From Cyclina sinensis (lineage: Eukaryota; Mollusca; Bivalvia; Venerida; Veneridae), in NCBI GenBank assembly GCA_012932295.1, contig JAAONU010000019.1, positions 21,151,908 to 21,215,907 of the forward strand: a DNA stretch of 64,000 nt. The letters are read 5' to 3'. The position numbers and the translations under genes were made by a program. Under the pieces are notes generated by a model. It was not told the DNA's origin. It searched no databases and saw only the letters and a list, made by a program, of their open reading frames with translations. Positions 15,201-23,741 of the stretch are shown here, one piece after another. Every line of letters begins with the position of its first letter. Position 1 is the first letter of the stretch.

Positions 15201-15962
15201 TCCCAGCAGATATCAAAAGAGCATTTCAGATTTATACAGTCAGCTAAAAGGTAAAGAGTCAACTCGGCACCATCTCAGCACTTGTCAACTCGGCCCACTT
15301 TTAAAAAACATATAAAACTTATGAACTTTTTCTGATTACTTGCATCTTATGAAAGCAAGTTGTTTTAAATGAAAAATAAGATATATCTGGTATATCATTA
15401 TATAATTGTACATTGTACTTCTGCAGAATATTTAGAAGAAATTTGTTACGTTTATTCTTGTAGATTCAGATTAATATAATACAAATGTGTTTCCTTTGAT
15501 GCTTTTTATCTGTAAAGTAATCTTCAATATAATATGAAATAAAAACATGTTAACTTATCATCATAAGCTTCTAATTAGTTGCAGGTGGTCATTAAACAAA
15601 TTTGAATGATTGCGTCAATCACAGTTATCAGCTGATTAATCGGTACCCTTAACATAGACGTGGTAATTGATTGGTAATAATAGCGGGTGATAATAGCAGT
15701 CCTTTAATGTCCTTTTCCAATTTCACTTAAATTATTTGTAATTGAAAAGTGGGCCGAGTTGACCCGTGCCGAGTTGGAACAGGACCGAGCTGACTCGGAG
15801 GCCGAGTACGTTTTAGGGCCGAGCTGACCCTGATTCAGCTAAAATACTTTAAAATATTTTATTGCACAGAAAATTTGCATTTTATCATTCACCTTTTTTA
15901 GATTCGTTTCCATTCGTTTTCTGCACTGAAAAAGTTTGACGGGAGTTCCCTTTCTTGTCCAT
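265..15962 (-). CDS. RNF10: RNF10, RING finger E3 ubiquitin ligase (3' end beyond left edge)
   Basis: Twelve coding exons on the minus strand join in phase: 15893-15962, 9627-9802, 7506-7744, 6945-7035, 6440-6624, 6055-6194, 5634-5746, 2436-2480, 2085-2222, 1255-1403, 726-934, 265-398. They give 563 residues (the human protein has about 811); the C-terminus lies off the window. The RING is C3HC4: CPIC at residues 202-205, [10 protein letters not shown] around 216-225, KCPIC at 239-243. Upstream, [14 protein letters not shown] and EQFLQANCQFVV are RNF10 hallmarks; downstream, [16 protein letters not shown] and [20 protein letters not shown] match the family. The start is the ATG at 15962 ([10 protein letters not shown]...), which joins exon 2 in phase; a longer overlapping frame does not. 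In vertebrates RNF10 ubiquitinates 40S proteins uS3 and uS5 in ribosome quality control (family knowledge). Intron 1 is 6.1 kb and full of mobile DNA. The gene call is near certain; the UTRs were not placed. Confidence 0.95.
3020..5187 (+). repeat. Pearl/Helentron-like element with nine ~165-bp tandem units (RNF10 intron)
   Basis: The left flank begins GAGGGCCATGATGGCCC followed by CTCACCTGAG; the right flank ends CTCAGGTGAGCTA, an inverted match to the left. Between them, a unit carrying TTGGTAGAGGTCCACTAGA recurs about nine times (near 3524, 3692, 3857, 4021, 4187, 4349, 4517, 4681, 4847), a period of about 165 bp. A short ACGG run lies at about 5100-5125, just before the right flank. This layout (left flank, core tandem repeat, ACGG microsatellite, right flank) resembles the bivalve pearl family, which is linked to Helentron-type elements. 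The layout is seen directly; the family name is inference. Confidence 0.75.
8150..8433 (+). pseudogene. Possible TFIIS-N-like exon remnant, antisense inside an RNF10 intron
   Basis: On the strand opposite to RNF10, 8339-8433 has exon form: a pyrimidine-rich tract and CCTCCAG before it, CAG/GTAAGA after it, and one open frame of 31 codons ([15 protein letters not shown], then [16 protein letters not shown]). The helix spacing and the LxxLPI ending recall the N-terminal domain of TFIIS and elongin A. At 8185 an ATG opens [10 protein letters not shown] and then stops; shifting by one base continues as [19 protein letters not shown] up to a possible GT donor near 8268. This could be a frameshifted first exon, a decayed copy or chance. 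No convincing downstream exon was found before 9627. Confidence 0.3.
9051..9215 (+). repeat. Triplicated ~56-bp direct repeat
   Basis: Three consecutive copies of a unit containing GAAACTTTTAATTC and ATCTGGAAACCCACAA begin near 9051, 9107 and 9163, in the RNF10 intron between exons 2 and 3. The copies differ at only a few positions, so the expansion looks recent. Confidence 0.8.
9904..10861. mobile_element. hAT-like non-autonomous transposon with 8-bp TSD (RNF10 intron 1)
   Basis: The element is bounded by perfect 11-bp terminal inverted repeats, CAGGCTTGGGG at the left and CCCCAAGCCTG at the right. An identical 8-bp direct repeat ATCACTGC flanks it at 9896-9903 and 10862-10869. Eight-base duplications and CAG-type ends are the hallmark of the hAT superfamily. 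Subterminal repeats of ATTACAGTTACT occur near both ends. It is 958 bp long with no transposase-sized ORF, so it would need a transposase supplied in trans. Confidence 0.82.
11090..12529. repeat. Diverged inverted repeat pair, possible old transposon
   Basis: CAGACTTCCTGAAA at 11090-11103 is matched by its exact reverse complement at 12516-12529. Inside both ends lie clusters of GTCAGAC- or GTCGGAC-like words in mirrored order, so the arms appear to be diverged copies of one sequence. A separate hAT-like end, AGGCTTGGGAAAAATGCCGG at about 12418, lies within. No target-site duplication was identified and no ORF of note is present. Confidence 0.4.
12535..12720. other. CpG-rich segment within RNF10 intron 1
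   Basis: Against the AT-rich background this stretch is dense in CG dinucleotides (for example ACGCGCGTCCGCGGTGATC and TCGCGGCGTCGGGTCGCGG). A related GC-rich word, AAATGGCGGCGCCC, lies at about 12248. It could be an internal promoter or an unmethylated transposon remnant; no exon with clear splice signals was found in it. Confidence 0.35.
12721..14954. other. Gene-free intronic DNA (RNF10 intron 1)
   Basis: No supported exon was found on either strand. The short ORFs here are AT-rich chance frames without recognisable domains. One perfect 24-bp palindrome sits at 14597-14620 (two halves of TCAAATGGACTT and its complement). Confidence 0.5.
14955..15108. repeat. Long nested palindrome (fold-back element)
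   Basis: A perfect 35-bp arm at 14955-14989, beginning CATTCCTACTAGTATTGTCT, has its exact reverse complement at 15074-15108. Nested inside are second arms (about 15005-15028 and 15051-15073) matching AGTTACGGATTCGTAC with one gap. The words TCTAGGAATACGGATCCG and ACACTGCCACCAAGTGAAG recur with variants on both sides, suggesting head-to-head duplication of a short satellite-like unit. The sequence could fold into a stem of about 60 bp with a ~22-nt loop. Confidence 0.88.
15250..15834. mobile_element. Mutator-like fold-back MITE with 10-bp TSD
   Basis: The 585-bp insert is flanked by identical 10-bp repeats TCAGCTAAAA at 15240-15249 and 15835-15844. The ends are inverted but imperfect (AGAGTCAACTCGGC against AGGGTCAGCTCGGC), and longer inner arms match better (GTCAACTCGGCCCACTTTT near 15285 and its complement near 15750). 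Nine- to ten-base duplications with long inverted ends suit Mutator-like elements; that class is inference. There is no coding capacity. It ends 48 bp from the splice donor of RNF10 coding exon 1. Confidence 0.65.
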
Positions 15963-17690
15963 TTTGCCCTTCTCTTCCTCTGACATTAACTACCAATTTT
16001 GCTGTTTTGGACCACACGGCCACACAATAACTACCCAGATTGCTTTTTGACATCATTTTTACTGCTCCATGTTTGAAACGAACCAAAGGAAAAACAAGTT
16101 TCTAAGAGAAATCTTCAATGACTTATGATGAAAATGGTGTAAAGGTTAACGTAAAAGGGGGTCAGTTGAACCCCTTAAGCAGTTGGCAAAGCCTTTGAGC
16201 GCTAAACGCGATCAGTTTGACCGCTCTTACAACAAATCTGACAGCAATGCAATGGCGATGAAACGCCTGAATGCCCGGATGTGACGGTAATTTAACCACG
16301 TGATCCCACTGGTAGCTTACCTAGACCGAGTACATTTGTGGTCCAGTAATACTGGATATATTGCAATAGTTATCCGAATTTTTATCGTTTTCTAATAACG
16401 AGTTTGATAGATCCCGTAATACATTGTTCAAATATAATGTTCTATTTATACCATAGAATAAGATGAGATTTATTCGTGAATATATAGATATCTATGTCAA
16501 AAACATGTCATATTTCAAACATATATCACAGCAATTAAAGCCCTGATCACAGATTGAATTTCCAAAAAATCACAGCTTAAAATCAGATAAAAGTCCAGGA
16601 AGTTTTGTAAGTGAATTGTGACAGAAACGTATGAACGCGAGGTTGTCATAATTTAAGCGTATTCTTAATGACGTTGACGTCAAACTGTTATTACACTAGT
16701 GTTATAGTAAAAATATCACGATGATTTTGTATTTTTTTAACAAAAAGCACAAAAATATTATTGTTTTATACTCATAAGTTTGCTTCAAAATCACACGAAA
16801 TTGCTTTAAATTAACTGGATTAAAGATCAACCAGTTGCCATGTCTTTGATATATATACTCTGTTCAAGATAGTTTCATTATTCAATTACTTAATTAAATA
16901 AACAAAATGTTTGTTTGTTTATTAGCAATTAGACCTACCAAGACCAATTAAGCTCACGTATGATATTGATAATTGCATCAATTAATATTTCGGTACAAAT
17001 GATTGCCACCCGAAAATTGTTGAAAAAGGGGTTACAACAAGTAAAGAAGAAAAGACGAAGGACGGCAATTTTCTGCCGATTTCCTCGCTCGGATCGGCCG
17101 AACTGGCCGGACTGTTCCGTGGCGACGCCATATTGAAAGAAGCTAATAACTTTTTATCTACAAAAACAAAGACTTATATAAAAGTAGTTTAGTTTATACC
17201 AAATTTATTTTAGTTCGATTGTGTAGGAAGCTTTTAGCTTATAGACACACTCTCGAATCCGTTCCTGGAACTAACCAGTACTAAGCAATGAGTGTAAAGT
17301 TTCTTGCTCAAGGAAACAACGGCTTGCCCCTGACTGAGTTTGAATAAAAGTAGTCAGTAAAAAAGCCTGACAATGCATGGGTAAATAAACAAAAAACAAA
17401 AAATCAATTCATTATAGAACTATATGAAACACGGTTTTGTAAGTAAAAAAATGAAAGGCAATGCCTAAGGATGAACAAAAGTACCACAAAATATACAGCT
17501 CTTAAAAACAATACAGTACGGACTACTTCTTAGAACTACCGAGAAAATATAATACAATCTACAAGCACAACTTATAACTACAAGAATTTAAATAAAAGAG
17601 ACAACAAAAAAACGTAACACAGGCAATTAAGATGAAACATTTAGGATGAAAAGGCACACCAAGACACCTGTCAACGAATTCAACATTTTC
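15963..17690. promoter_or_regulatory. RNF10 5' region and RNF10/PRR11-like divergent spacer
   Basis: This holds the RNF10 5' leader and promoter by position; no TATA box was recognised. A second GC-richer patch at about 17045-17145 (CTCGGATCGGCCGAACTGGCC, then GTGGCGACGCCATATTG) could be the start region of the plus-strand PRR11-like gene. No transcript start can be fixed from sequence alone, and no coding exon was found here. Confidence 0.35.
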
Positions 17691-18250
17691 TAATGTGTGC
17701 TAGCCTTTAAAGATCGTTTATCGTACAACCTTTCGAATGTCTACAGTTTACATTTAAAGTATAATGACTTTCTGGTCATTTACAGATGGTGGCGATGTAA
17801 AAAAATACAGTTAAAGGCTTCTTTGAATCTAATCATTACGGAATCCCGTACGATCAGGACACCTAAAATATTACTCTTTTGACAGGGGGAAATTTTAAAA
17901 ACTCTCTAGTGATAAGTCTTTTAATGCTATGTAATTTGTTTTATATGTTATGTAATTAGTCTTTAATCATATATAGTGGCTGCTGATCATTGTGATCAAA
18001 TTACGGTTTTCTTTTTTTTATTATTTAAACTATTTTAAGACATGATCAGCAGACCTCAATATATAGGTTTTTAGGTGCTCTCTTTAAAACTTCTGCTTTT
18101 TACATATAGCTGCTTTTGTCATGTTGATAATATTATGTTGTATAGTCGGTTTAAAAGCTCATAAGAGCTTATGTTATGTTGTTCCTGTCTTGCCGACTTT
18201 AAATAAAGTTTATTTTATCTTATCTTATTTTAGTTTGACTTGACTTGACT
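17691..18250 (+). mobile_element. Probable 3' end of a non-LTR retrotransposon
   Basis: The stretch ends with a tandem TTATC-type tail (TTATTTTATCTTATCTTATT at about 18207-18232) preceded by AATAAAG, as in CR1/L2-like elements that end in short tandem repeats rather than poly(A). A 61-codon frame at 17697-17882 may be the decayed end of its ORF, but no conserved RT motif remains. A CTTGACTTGACTTGA run follows immediately. Confidence 0.4.
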
Positions 18251-19200
18251 TGACTTGAGGGGGCATAACACATTCTGTATTGCATATGAATTTTATAGAC
18301 TCATTCTCTTTAAAATGAAAAATGATTTTTTTTTTGAAGAACATATTCAAAAATGTTCTTAAGTCATATAAAATCAAAGTAAGTGTTCAGTTTAAACAAA
18401 TGGCTAGCCACCAATATCTGGTACAGCAACAATTTTAACACTGAAGAGCTGTGTACATACCCGTATCAGGTGAGCGACTTTAAACGCTTTCTTTAGTCTT
18501 CTTGCTTGATAAGGGCGATAACTGTTAACACATGCAGAGCTAGTATATCTTATCTTGTTCAAAGATTCGGTATAAAGAACATTAATTCTTTTGCCAATTT
18601 ACGTAGTAAACTTTGGAAATCTAGTAAACTTACATTTAAATATATTAATAGAATAAGTTTTTGCATGACTTTTTAAAAAATTCTTTGCATAACTCAGTTA
18701 CTACAAATTCGTAAATTTAGATTTTGAAACCTAAGAAAAGCGAGGTAACTTTGAATTTTTTTAAAATAATAATTTTGCACAAATTTTCGAATCGTTATTT
18801 TATTTAGAAAACGAACGGATCTCTTTGCCATGCCACCACCCTTTCTTTGTAGCAGTAAACAAGAGTCAAGACGTGTCAGGTGATTGCATAGGCCATACTG
18901 ACAGTCACAATCACTGAATCAGTTTGGCAAAGTAAATGCCCTTTTCTCAGCACTTATAAATATCAAGTTCAAGATCAACTTATTACTGCCAATAGTCAAT
19001 ACTGATTCTACTAGACAGGCAAGTTCTTGCAACTTATACATGTATGATGAAATAACATTCATTGATATAGTGAAAGTTTTATATTGTCAAGTCATCAAGT
19101 CATCCAACGATATTACAGAAATTGTGCTTCTTAAACAGGAATTGCAAACTGGCCCTCTTCATTAGGTTTGGATGCCCAGAATCCTACTGCTTTCATAATC
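18251..19200. other. Intergenic DNA, nothing recognised
   Basis: No exon, RNA gene or delimited element was recognised. ACGTGTCAG/GTGATT near 18870 could act as a splice donor of a non-coding first exon of the PRR11-like gene, but nothing else supports it. Confidence 0.3.
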
Positions 19201-19211
19201 AATTTCTGTCT

Positions 19212-19471
19212 CTATTTCTATTTGAGCTTATTTATCGTTTGCACCGGTTGCCCATATGACTGACGCCCCCTGAAGATGCTATGTTGTAGGGGTAGTGCAA
19301 GATACAGAAAGCATCCCATTCCAGAGACAGCCCTGGTTTTTTTGCATGCTCAGTGTATAGCACTGACACATGGGACCTAGGTTTAACATCTCATCCGAAA
19401 GACTATTAGTAATGTTAGTGGAGGAGTGGTTTACCAGTCTTGCGCGTTACCACTAGACCACATCCGCTTCT
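19212..19471 (-). mobile_element. tRNA-derived SINE, internally deleted, with 11-bp TSD
   Basis: The insert is flanked by AATTTCTGTCT at 19201-19211 and 19472-19482. Its body matches the copy at 41707-42002, including CACCGGTTGCCCATATGAC and GCATCCCATTCCAGAGACA. The tRNA-like head faces right, giving minus orientation. Compared with the other copy, about 28 bp of the head are missing, removing the pol III B box, so this copy should be silent. Confidence 0.85.
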
Positions 19472-19482
19472 AATTTCTGTCT

Positions 19483-20924
19483 GATTCTATAACCTGAAAT
19501 TTCATTATTTATGTCAAATTCAAGCCTAAATACAGTTTGCGGGAAGAATACACCTGAATCATTACTATGTATAACTTGTTTAAGGCACAGCCATTGGATA
19601 ACTGAACAAGTTGTATTTAGGAAGACTCTTTATTGAAATAGGATGCATGTTTGCCTGAAATTTTCCATCTAAAGCTGGGCTCATATTATGGTTTTTGCTT
19701 GGCTCTGATTTCACAAGATGCGAACCAAGCTGGTTACTGGACTTGAAAAAGTTAATTTATATCCCTGTGGTCTATAATATGTATATCATTGTTGGTTATC
19801 AACAATACACATTTGGCACAACTACATCAAGTACCTTGGGGCAGTTGACTGCCAATTCCTAATTTTAATGAAAATGAGCAAAGGCAAGGATCACTGCCTT
19901 CAGTGATATTTCATATTACAAATAAATACACTTCAGTTTGGAGAGTTGGCTTAAGTCAGGCGGGGGTGTTTGTTACTTTAAATTGACATATTTCCCAGAA
20001 TTTAAACATGATTGCGACAGCGCTTCAATTAAAAAATGTGACAAGTAATTTCATTGGCTGAGATTGCAAAATGAAATATTTTGGAAACTAATGAAAGAAC
20101 TTAATTTATTATTGATGTGTATGAAATTTCCACAACTTATTGTCCCAACAGAATGAAACAGAATGGATCATAATTATGTGGGTTTTCAATGATGCTTGAC
20201 GTATATTAACTCCTCAGTACATGATCTGTCAGAGACGAATTTGGGGATAAGTAAAATTGATGCTAGATGTACATTCATGCAATCCCTATTTTCATTTACC
20301 AAATAATCACTGCTATCTGACCTGTCACATGATAAAAGTCAAAATTTATTAAAGGAAAATGTAGTTCTAACTTTAGCTAACTTTTGCTCTTACTATAATC
20401 TTTATTAATAATTTTTATGTTATTATTTTGTTTCGTACAATCAATAGTGTGATTTCTGTAATAAAGTTTTAAAGGATCTTTTTCAGTCTAAAAGAACACA
20501 CCATAGACTTTTAAGGTTAAAATTCTTCAAGAAATTTCTAGGAATATTATATCAAAATATTTTATTTAAAAATCACTATCAGATACAAAACTGAGCTTTA
20601 ATGCAGTAAATTTGCTAACAATAAAAGCAATATAGAAATAATGTGAAAATAATGTGATTTGAACATACAGATTTCTTTTCCCATTGATATGCATATTATA
20701 TATAGAGAATGACAGGATTTACATGTATTTGCTTTCGACCAATGGCCTATTAAATGCCAGATACAAAAAACAAATGGCAAAAACATAAAGAGGGATAAAA
20801 GCATTTTTGTTAAGTTAAATACATGTTCAAAAGGGTACATTGATGAAATATGTGGTTACTGTTAGATTTTGTAATCAAAATAGACCCAGATTGTTCTATT
20901 AAACTTTGGAAGAAAATATCAGTA
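19483..20924. other. Intergenic DNA, nothing recognised
   Basis: AT-rich DNA without supported exons. An 80-codon minus-strand ORF at 20598-20840 is hydrophobic and low in complexity and has no splice or homology support. Confidence 0.35.
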
Positions 20925-23717
20925 TTACAAGAGATACAAGATACAAGATACAAACTTTTATTTATAGTCGGTATTGTATATAAAGGTTAACATTAGCTAT
21001 GCATAGCTATTGACCGACATGATATTAACAAAATACACTAACAAGCATTTAGTTAATTAGCATAGAAAAACATATGACATATTAATACATGCAGATTAAG
21101 ATACTAGTACAATAAAATATTAAAAAGACATTTATCAAGATTTATAACACACTCTATCCCTTTTGTTTAATTAAAACTTATACATGATAAAAATTAATAA
21201 ATATCAGATTCATATCACAGTATATTGCTATTTTTAATTAATTGACTAACCTTAAGGTTGGGTACAATCTATAAAACATAATTATCAAAACCTAAGGAGA
21301 CATATAAAAAATGACATCACAAAGGACTGGAACAAGTTACTAATTATAAGTTACTTAAGTAAAATAACACATACACTTAGACACTACTTTGATACATATA
21401 CACATATAAGACATAAATAAAAGAAACATTTGAACTATAGTAAAACATTTAAACAGCACAAAAGCAGTAAGCATGCACAAGCGACTGATATTGCAAGCAG
21501 CAAACAAACATATATGGCTAGGTGCTCTGACTACAACATGAGCAGCAGCAACTCTCCCCATCCCAACAGCTGACCAAACCCTGAAACTGCTTGTAACTTG
21601 TCTGGTCTCTATAATGCTGGGGGAGCAAGTTCCATAGCTTGGAAGCTGTGTAACGGAAAGAGCTGATGCCATAACTTGTAGTTCTTACCTGTGGGACTTC
21701 TGCAGTGTTAGTATATCTAAAAGAATAAGAGTTACATTTTATCTTAACTAGATCATTCAAGTAAGTAGGTGTTTCTTTATTAATAATTTTATATGTTTCA
21801 ATGGCAATAGATCTCAGCCGCCTTATTTTTAATGAAGGAAGTTTGGATTTAATAAGTAAAACATCATATGAAGAAAAATAATCATTGTAAATGAAACGCA
21901 GGGCTCTTTCTTGAATTTTTTCTATTTTCTTAGTATTAACTTCACCACAGAAGTGCCAGGTTAACGGACAATAATTAAAATTTGATAAAATAAAGGAATG
22001 GTATATTGTCATTTTTCCAAGTTTACAAAGATGTCTACCAATTCTTTTTAATACATTTAACTGTCTGGATGCTTTTTTACAGATATTTGACACATGACTA
22101 TCAAAGTTTAATTTAAAATCAATGGTGACTCCAAGAAGTTTAACTTCATCTTCACACTTTATCACTGTTTTTTGGTCTAAGTTAAAAGAGATGTTTTGCT
22201 GTTTGGTTTTTTTACCTATTGCTATAGCTTGAAATTTTTCAGGATTGGCCTGCATCTTGTTTTCTGAAAACCATTTGATAAGTGTCCGACTGTCTTCCTG
22301 AAGAGTATCTACAACTTTTAACATATTATAGTCTGAACAAGACAGAGTGTTGTCATCTGCATAATTGTATAATTTACTTTTAGAAATTGAATAAAATATA
22401 TCATTAATAAAAATATTAAAAAGCACAGGACCCAAAATAGATCCTTGTGGAACACCTTTATATAAATTTAAAAAGCTACTTTTGCAGTTTGACAACTTGA
22501 CACACTGCTGTCTATTGCTAAGATAACTTTTCAACAGACAGAGTGCTTTGTCAGATAAACCATATGCTTCAAGTTTCAATACCAACAGATCATGTGGTAG
22601 ACAGTCGAATGCCTTTGACAGATCCATTAAAATGGCTGCCACATATTTGTTTTCATCAAGTGCTTGCTTCCAGTCTTCAATAATTCTAAGAAGAGTTGTT
22701 TGACAACCGTATCCTGCTCTGAAAGCTGACAAAAATGGGTTAAAATGATTATTAAAGAAATTTGAAAGCTGCTCATTTATTGTTCGTTCAAAAATTTTTG
22801 AAATAGTAGGCAGTATACTAACTGGCCTATAATTACCCTTTTCTAAAGCGCTATTCTTTTTATGAAGTGGAGTTACTTGAGCACATTTTAATTCATCAGG
22901 GAAGGTTGCAGTTGTCAAGCAGCTGTTTACAATTACAGTAAGTGGACTAATAATAACTGGTTTTGCGAGTTTGACAAGCTTACTAGAAATACCATCATAG
23001 CCTGTGGCTTTTTTACTGTTTAGCTTGTTGATTTGCTTATCAATAAAATTTTCTTGAACATTTTCAAAAGAAAGTTTTTCATGGTATGATCTGTTTGAAA
23101 CAATATTAACAATACTTGGATGTGAGTCATCAACTGGGATAGATTGGTTACCAATATTTTGAGCAACATTTACAAAGAAATCATTAAAAATTTCACATAC
23201 TTGTTGTTGATCTGTTAATAAATTATTATTTTCACAGAGAATAGTATCTTTATGTATATTATTTCCTTTGTTTGTTAAAAAAGGCTTAACTGTTTTCCAA
23301 AACTCACCAATTATTACAATATGTTCATATTTTTTCATAGATTTATCTAAGGTAATACTACAGTCTTCTAAAAATATCTCATTACATAAAGAAGGAGGTT
23401 TGTATGAACCACAAATAAGCCATTTCTTTCTGTCTAGAATTACCTCTACAAAAATAGATTCAATAGATGCGAATTCAAGGTCATTCTTTCTGTCACCAGC
23501 AATGTCAGAGCGTAGGTAGGATACTATGCCTCCACCATGTTGGTTCCTGTCAGCTCGCCACATGTGGTAATTGTCGACCATGAATTCAGCGTCCGGAAAA
23601 GAGTCATCAATCTTTGTTTCTGATAAAAATAAAAGATCAACAGCATTTTTGGTTAACATGTATATAAAACATTTAAAACCTGCTCTATATGTTTGAATAA
23701 AGTTTAGTTTGTTTGTC
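20925..23717 (-). mobile_element. CR1/Jockey-like non-LTR retrotransposon, 5'-truncated
   Basis: The element lies on the minus strand. Its 3' end, read on that strand, finishes in a TTGTATC tandem tail (about 20928-20955), the short-repeat ending typical of CR1/L2-group elements. The coding frame occupies its 5' part and a ~560-bp 3' UTR follows. The reading frame continues to a stop near 23710, consistent with 5' truncation during insertion. It lies antisense to the PRR11-like gene and ends about 20 bp before that gene's first recognised splice acceptor. Confidence 0.8.
21518..23659 (-). CDS. Endonuclease-reverse transcriptase ORF with deleted endonuclease core
   Basis: A 713-codon open frame. 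Residues 1-120 are the start of an APE-type endonuclease (LFLSETKID at 11-18 with the metal-binding Glu; CGSYKPP at 83-89; then VIIGEF at 115-120). At that point the frame jumps to WKTVKPFLTNKG, normally found after the endonuclease, so its core and catalytic Asp/His segments are missing. The RT follows: NYRPVSILPTISKIFER (276-292), DLSKAFDCLPHDLL (346-359), GVPQGSILGPVLFN (402-415), YADD catalytic box (433-436). The C-terminus ends with a cysteine-rich stretch after WNLLPQHYR. The RT looks intact, but without the endonuclease it should not self-mobilise by normal target-primed insertion. The first methionine is internal; the frame extends upstream. Confidence 0.88.
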   Translation of the reverse strand: MLTKNAVDLLFLSETKIDDSFPDAEFMVDNYHMWRADRNQHGGGIVSYLRSDIAGDRKNDLEFASIESIFVEVILDRKKWLICGSYKPPSLCNEIFLEDCSITLDKSMKKYEHIVIIGEFWKTVKPFLTNKGNNIHKDTILCENNNLLTDQQQVCEIFNDFFVNVAQNIGNQSIPVDDSHPSIVNIVSNRSYHEKLSFENVQENFIDKQINKLNSKKATGYDGISSKLVKLAKPVIISPLTVIVNSCLTTATFPDELKCAQVTPLHKKNSALEKGNYRPVSILPTISKIFERTINEQLSNFFNNHFNPFLSAFRAGYGCQTTLLRIIEDWKQALDENKYVAAILMDLSKAFDCLPHDLLVLKLEAYGLSDKALCLLKSYLSNRQQCVKLSNCKSSFLNLYKGVPQGSILGPVLFNIFINDIFYSISKSKLYNYADDNTLSCSDYNMLKVVDTLQEDSRTLIKWFSENKMQANPEKFQAIAIGKKTKQQNISFNLDQKTVIKCEDEVKLLGVTIDFKLNFDSHVSNICKKASRQLNVLKRIGRHLCKLGKMTIYHSFILSNFNYCPLTWHFCGEVNTKKIEKIQERALRFIYNDYFSSYDVLLIKSKLPSLKIRRLRSIAIETYKIINKETPTYLNDLVKIKCNSYSFRYTNTAEVPQVRTTSYGISSFRYTASKLWNLLPQHYRDQTSYKQFQGLVSCWDGESCCCSCCSQST

Positions 23718-23741
23718 TAGATGCAAATATTATTTCAGTGG

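Noticed and set aside
17697..17882. 61-codon plus-strand ORF as a host gene
   Set aside because: It lies in a probable retrotransposon tail and has no splice or domain evidence.
21355..21672. 105-codon minus-strand ORF
   Set aside because: It overlaps the end of the retrotransposon frame in another frame and runs into its 3' UTR.
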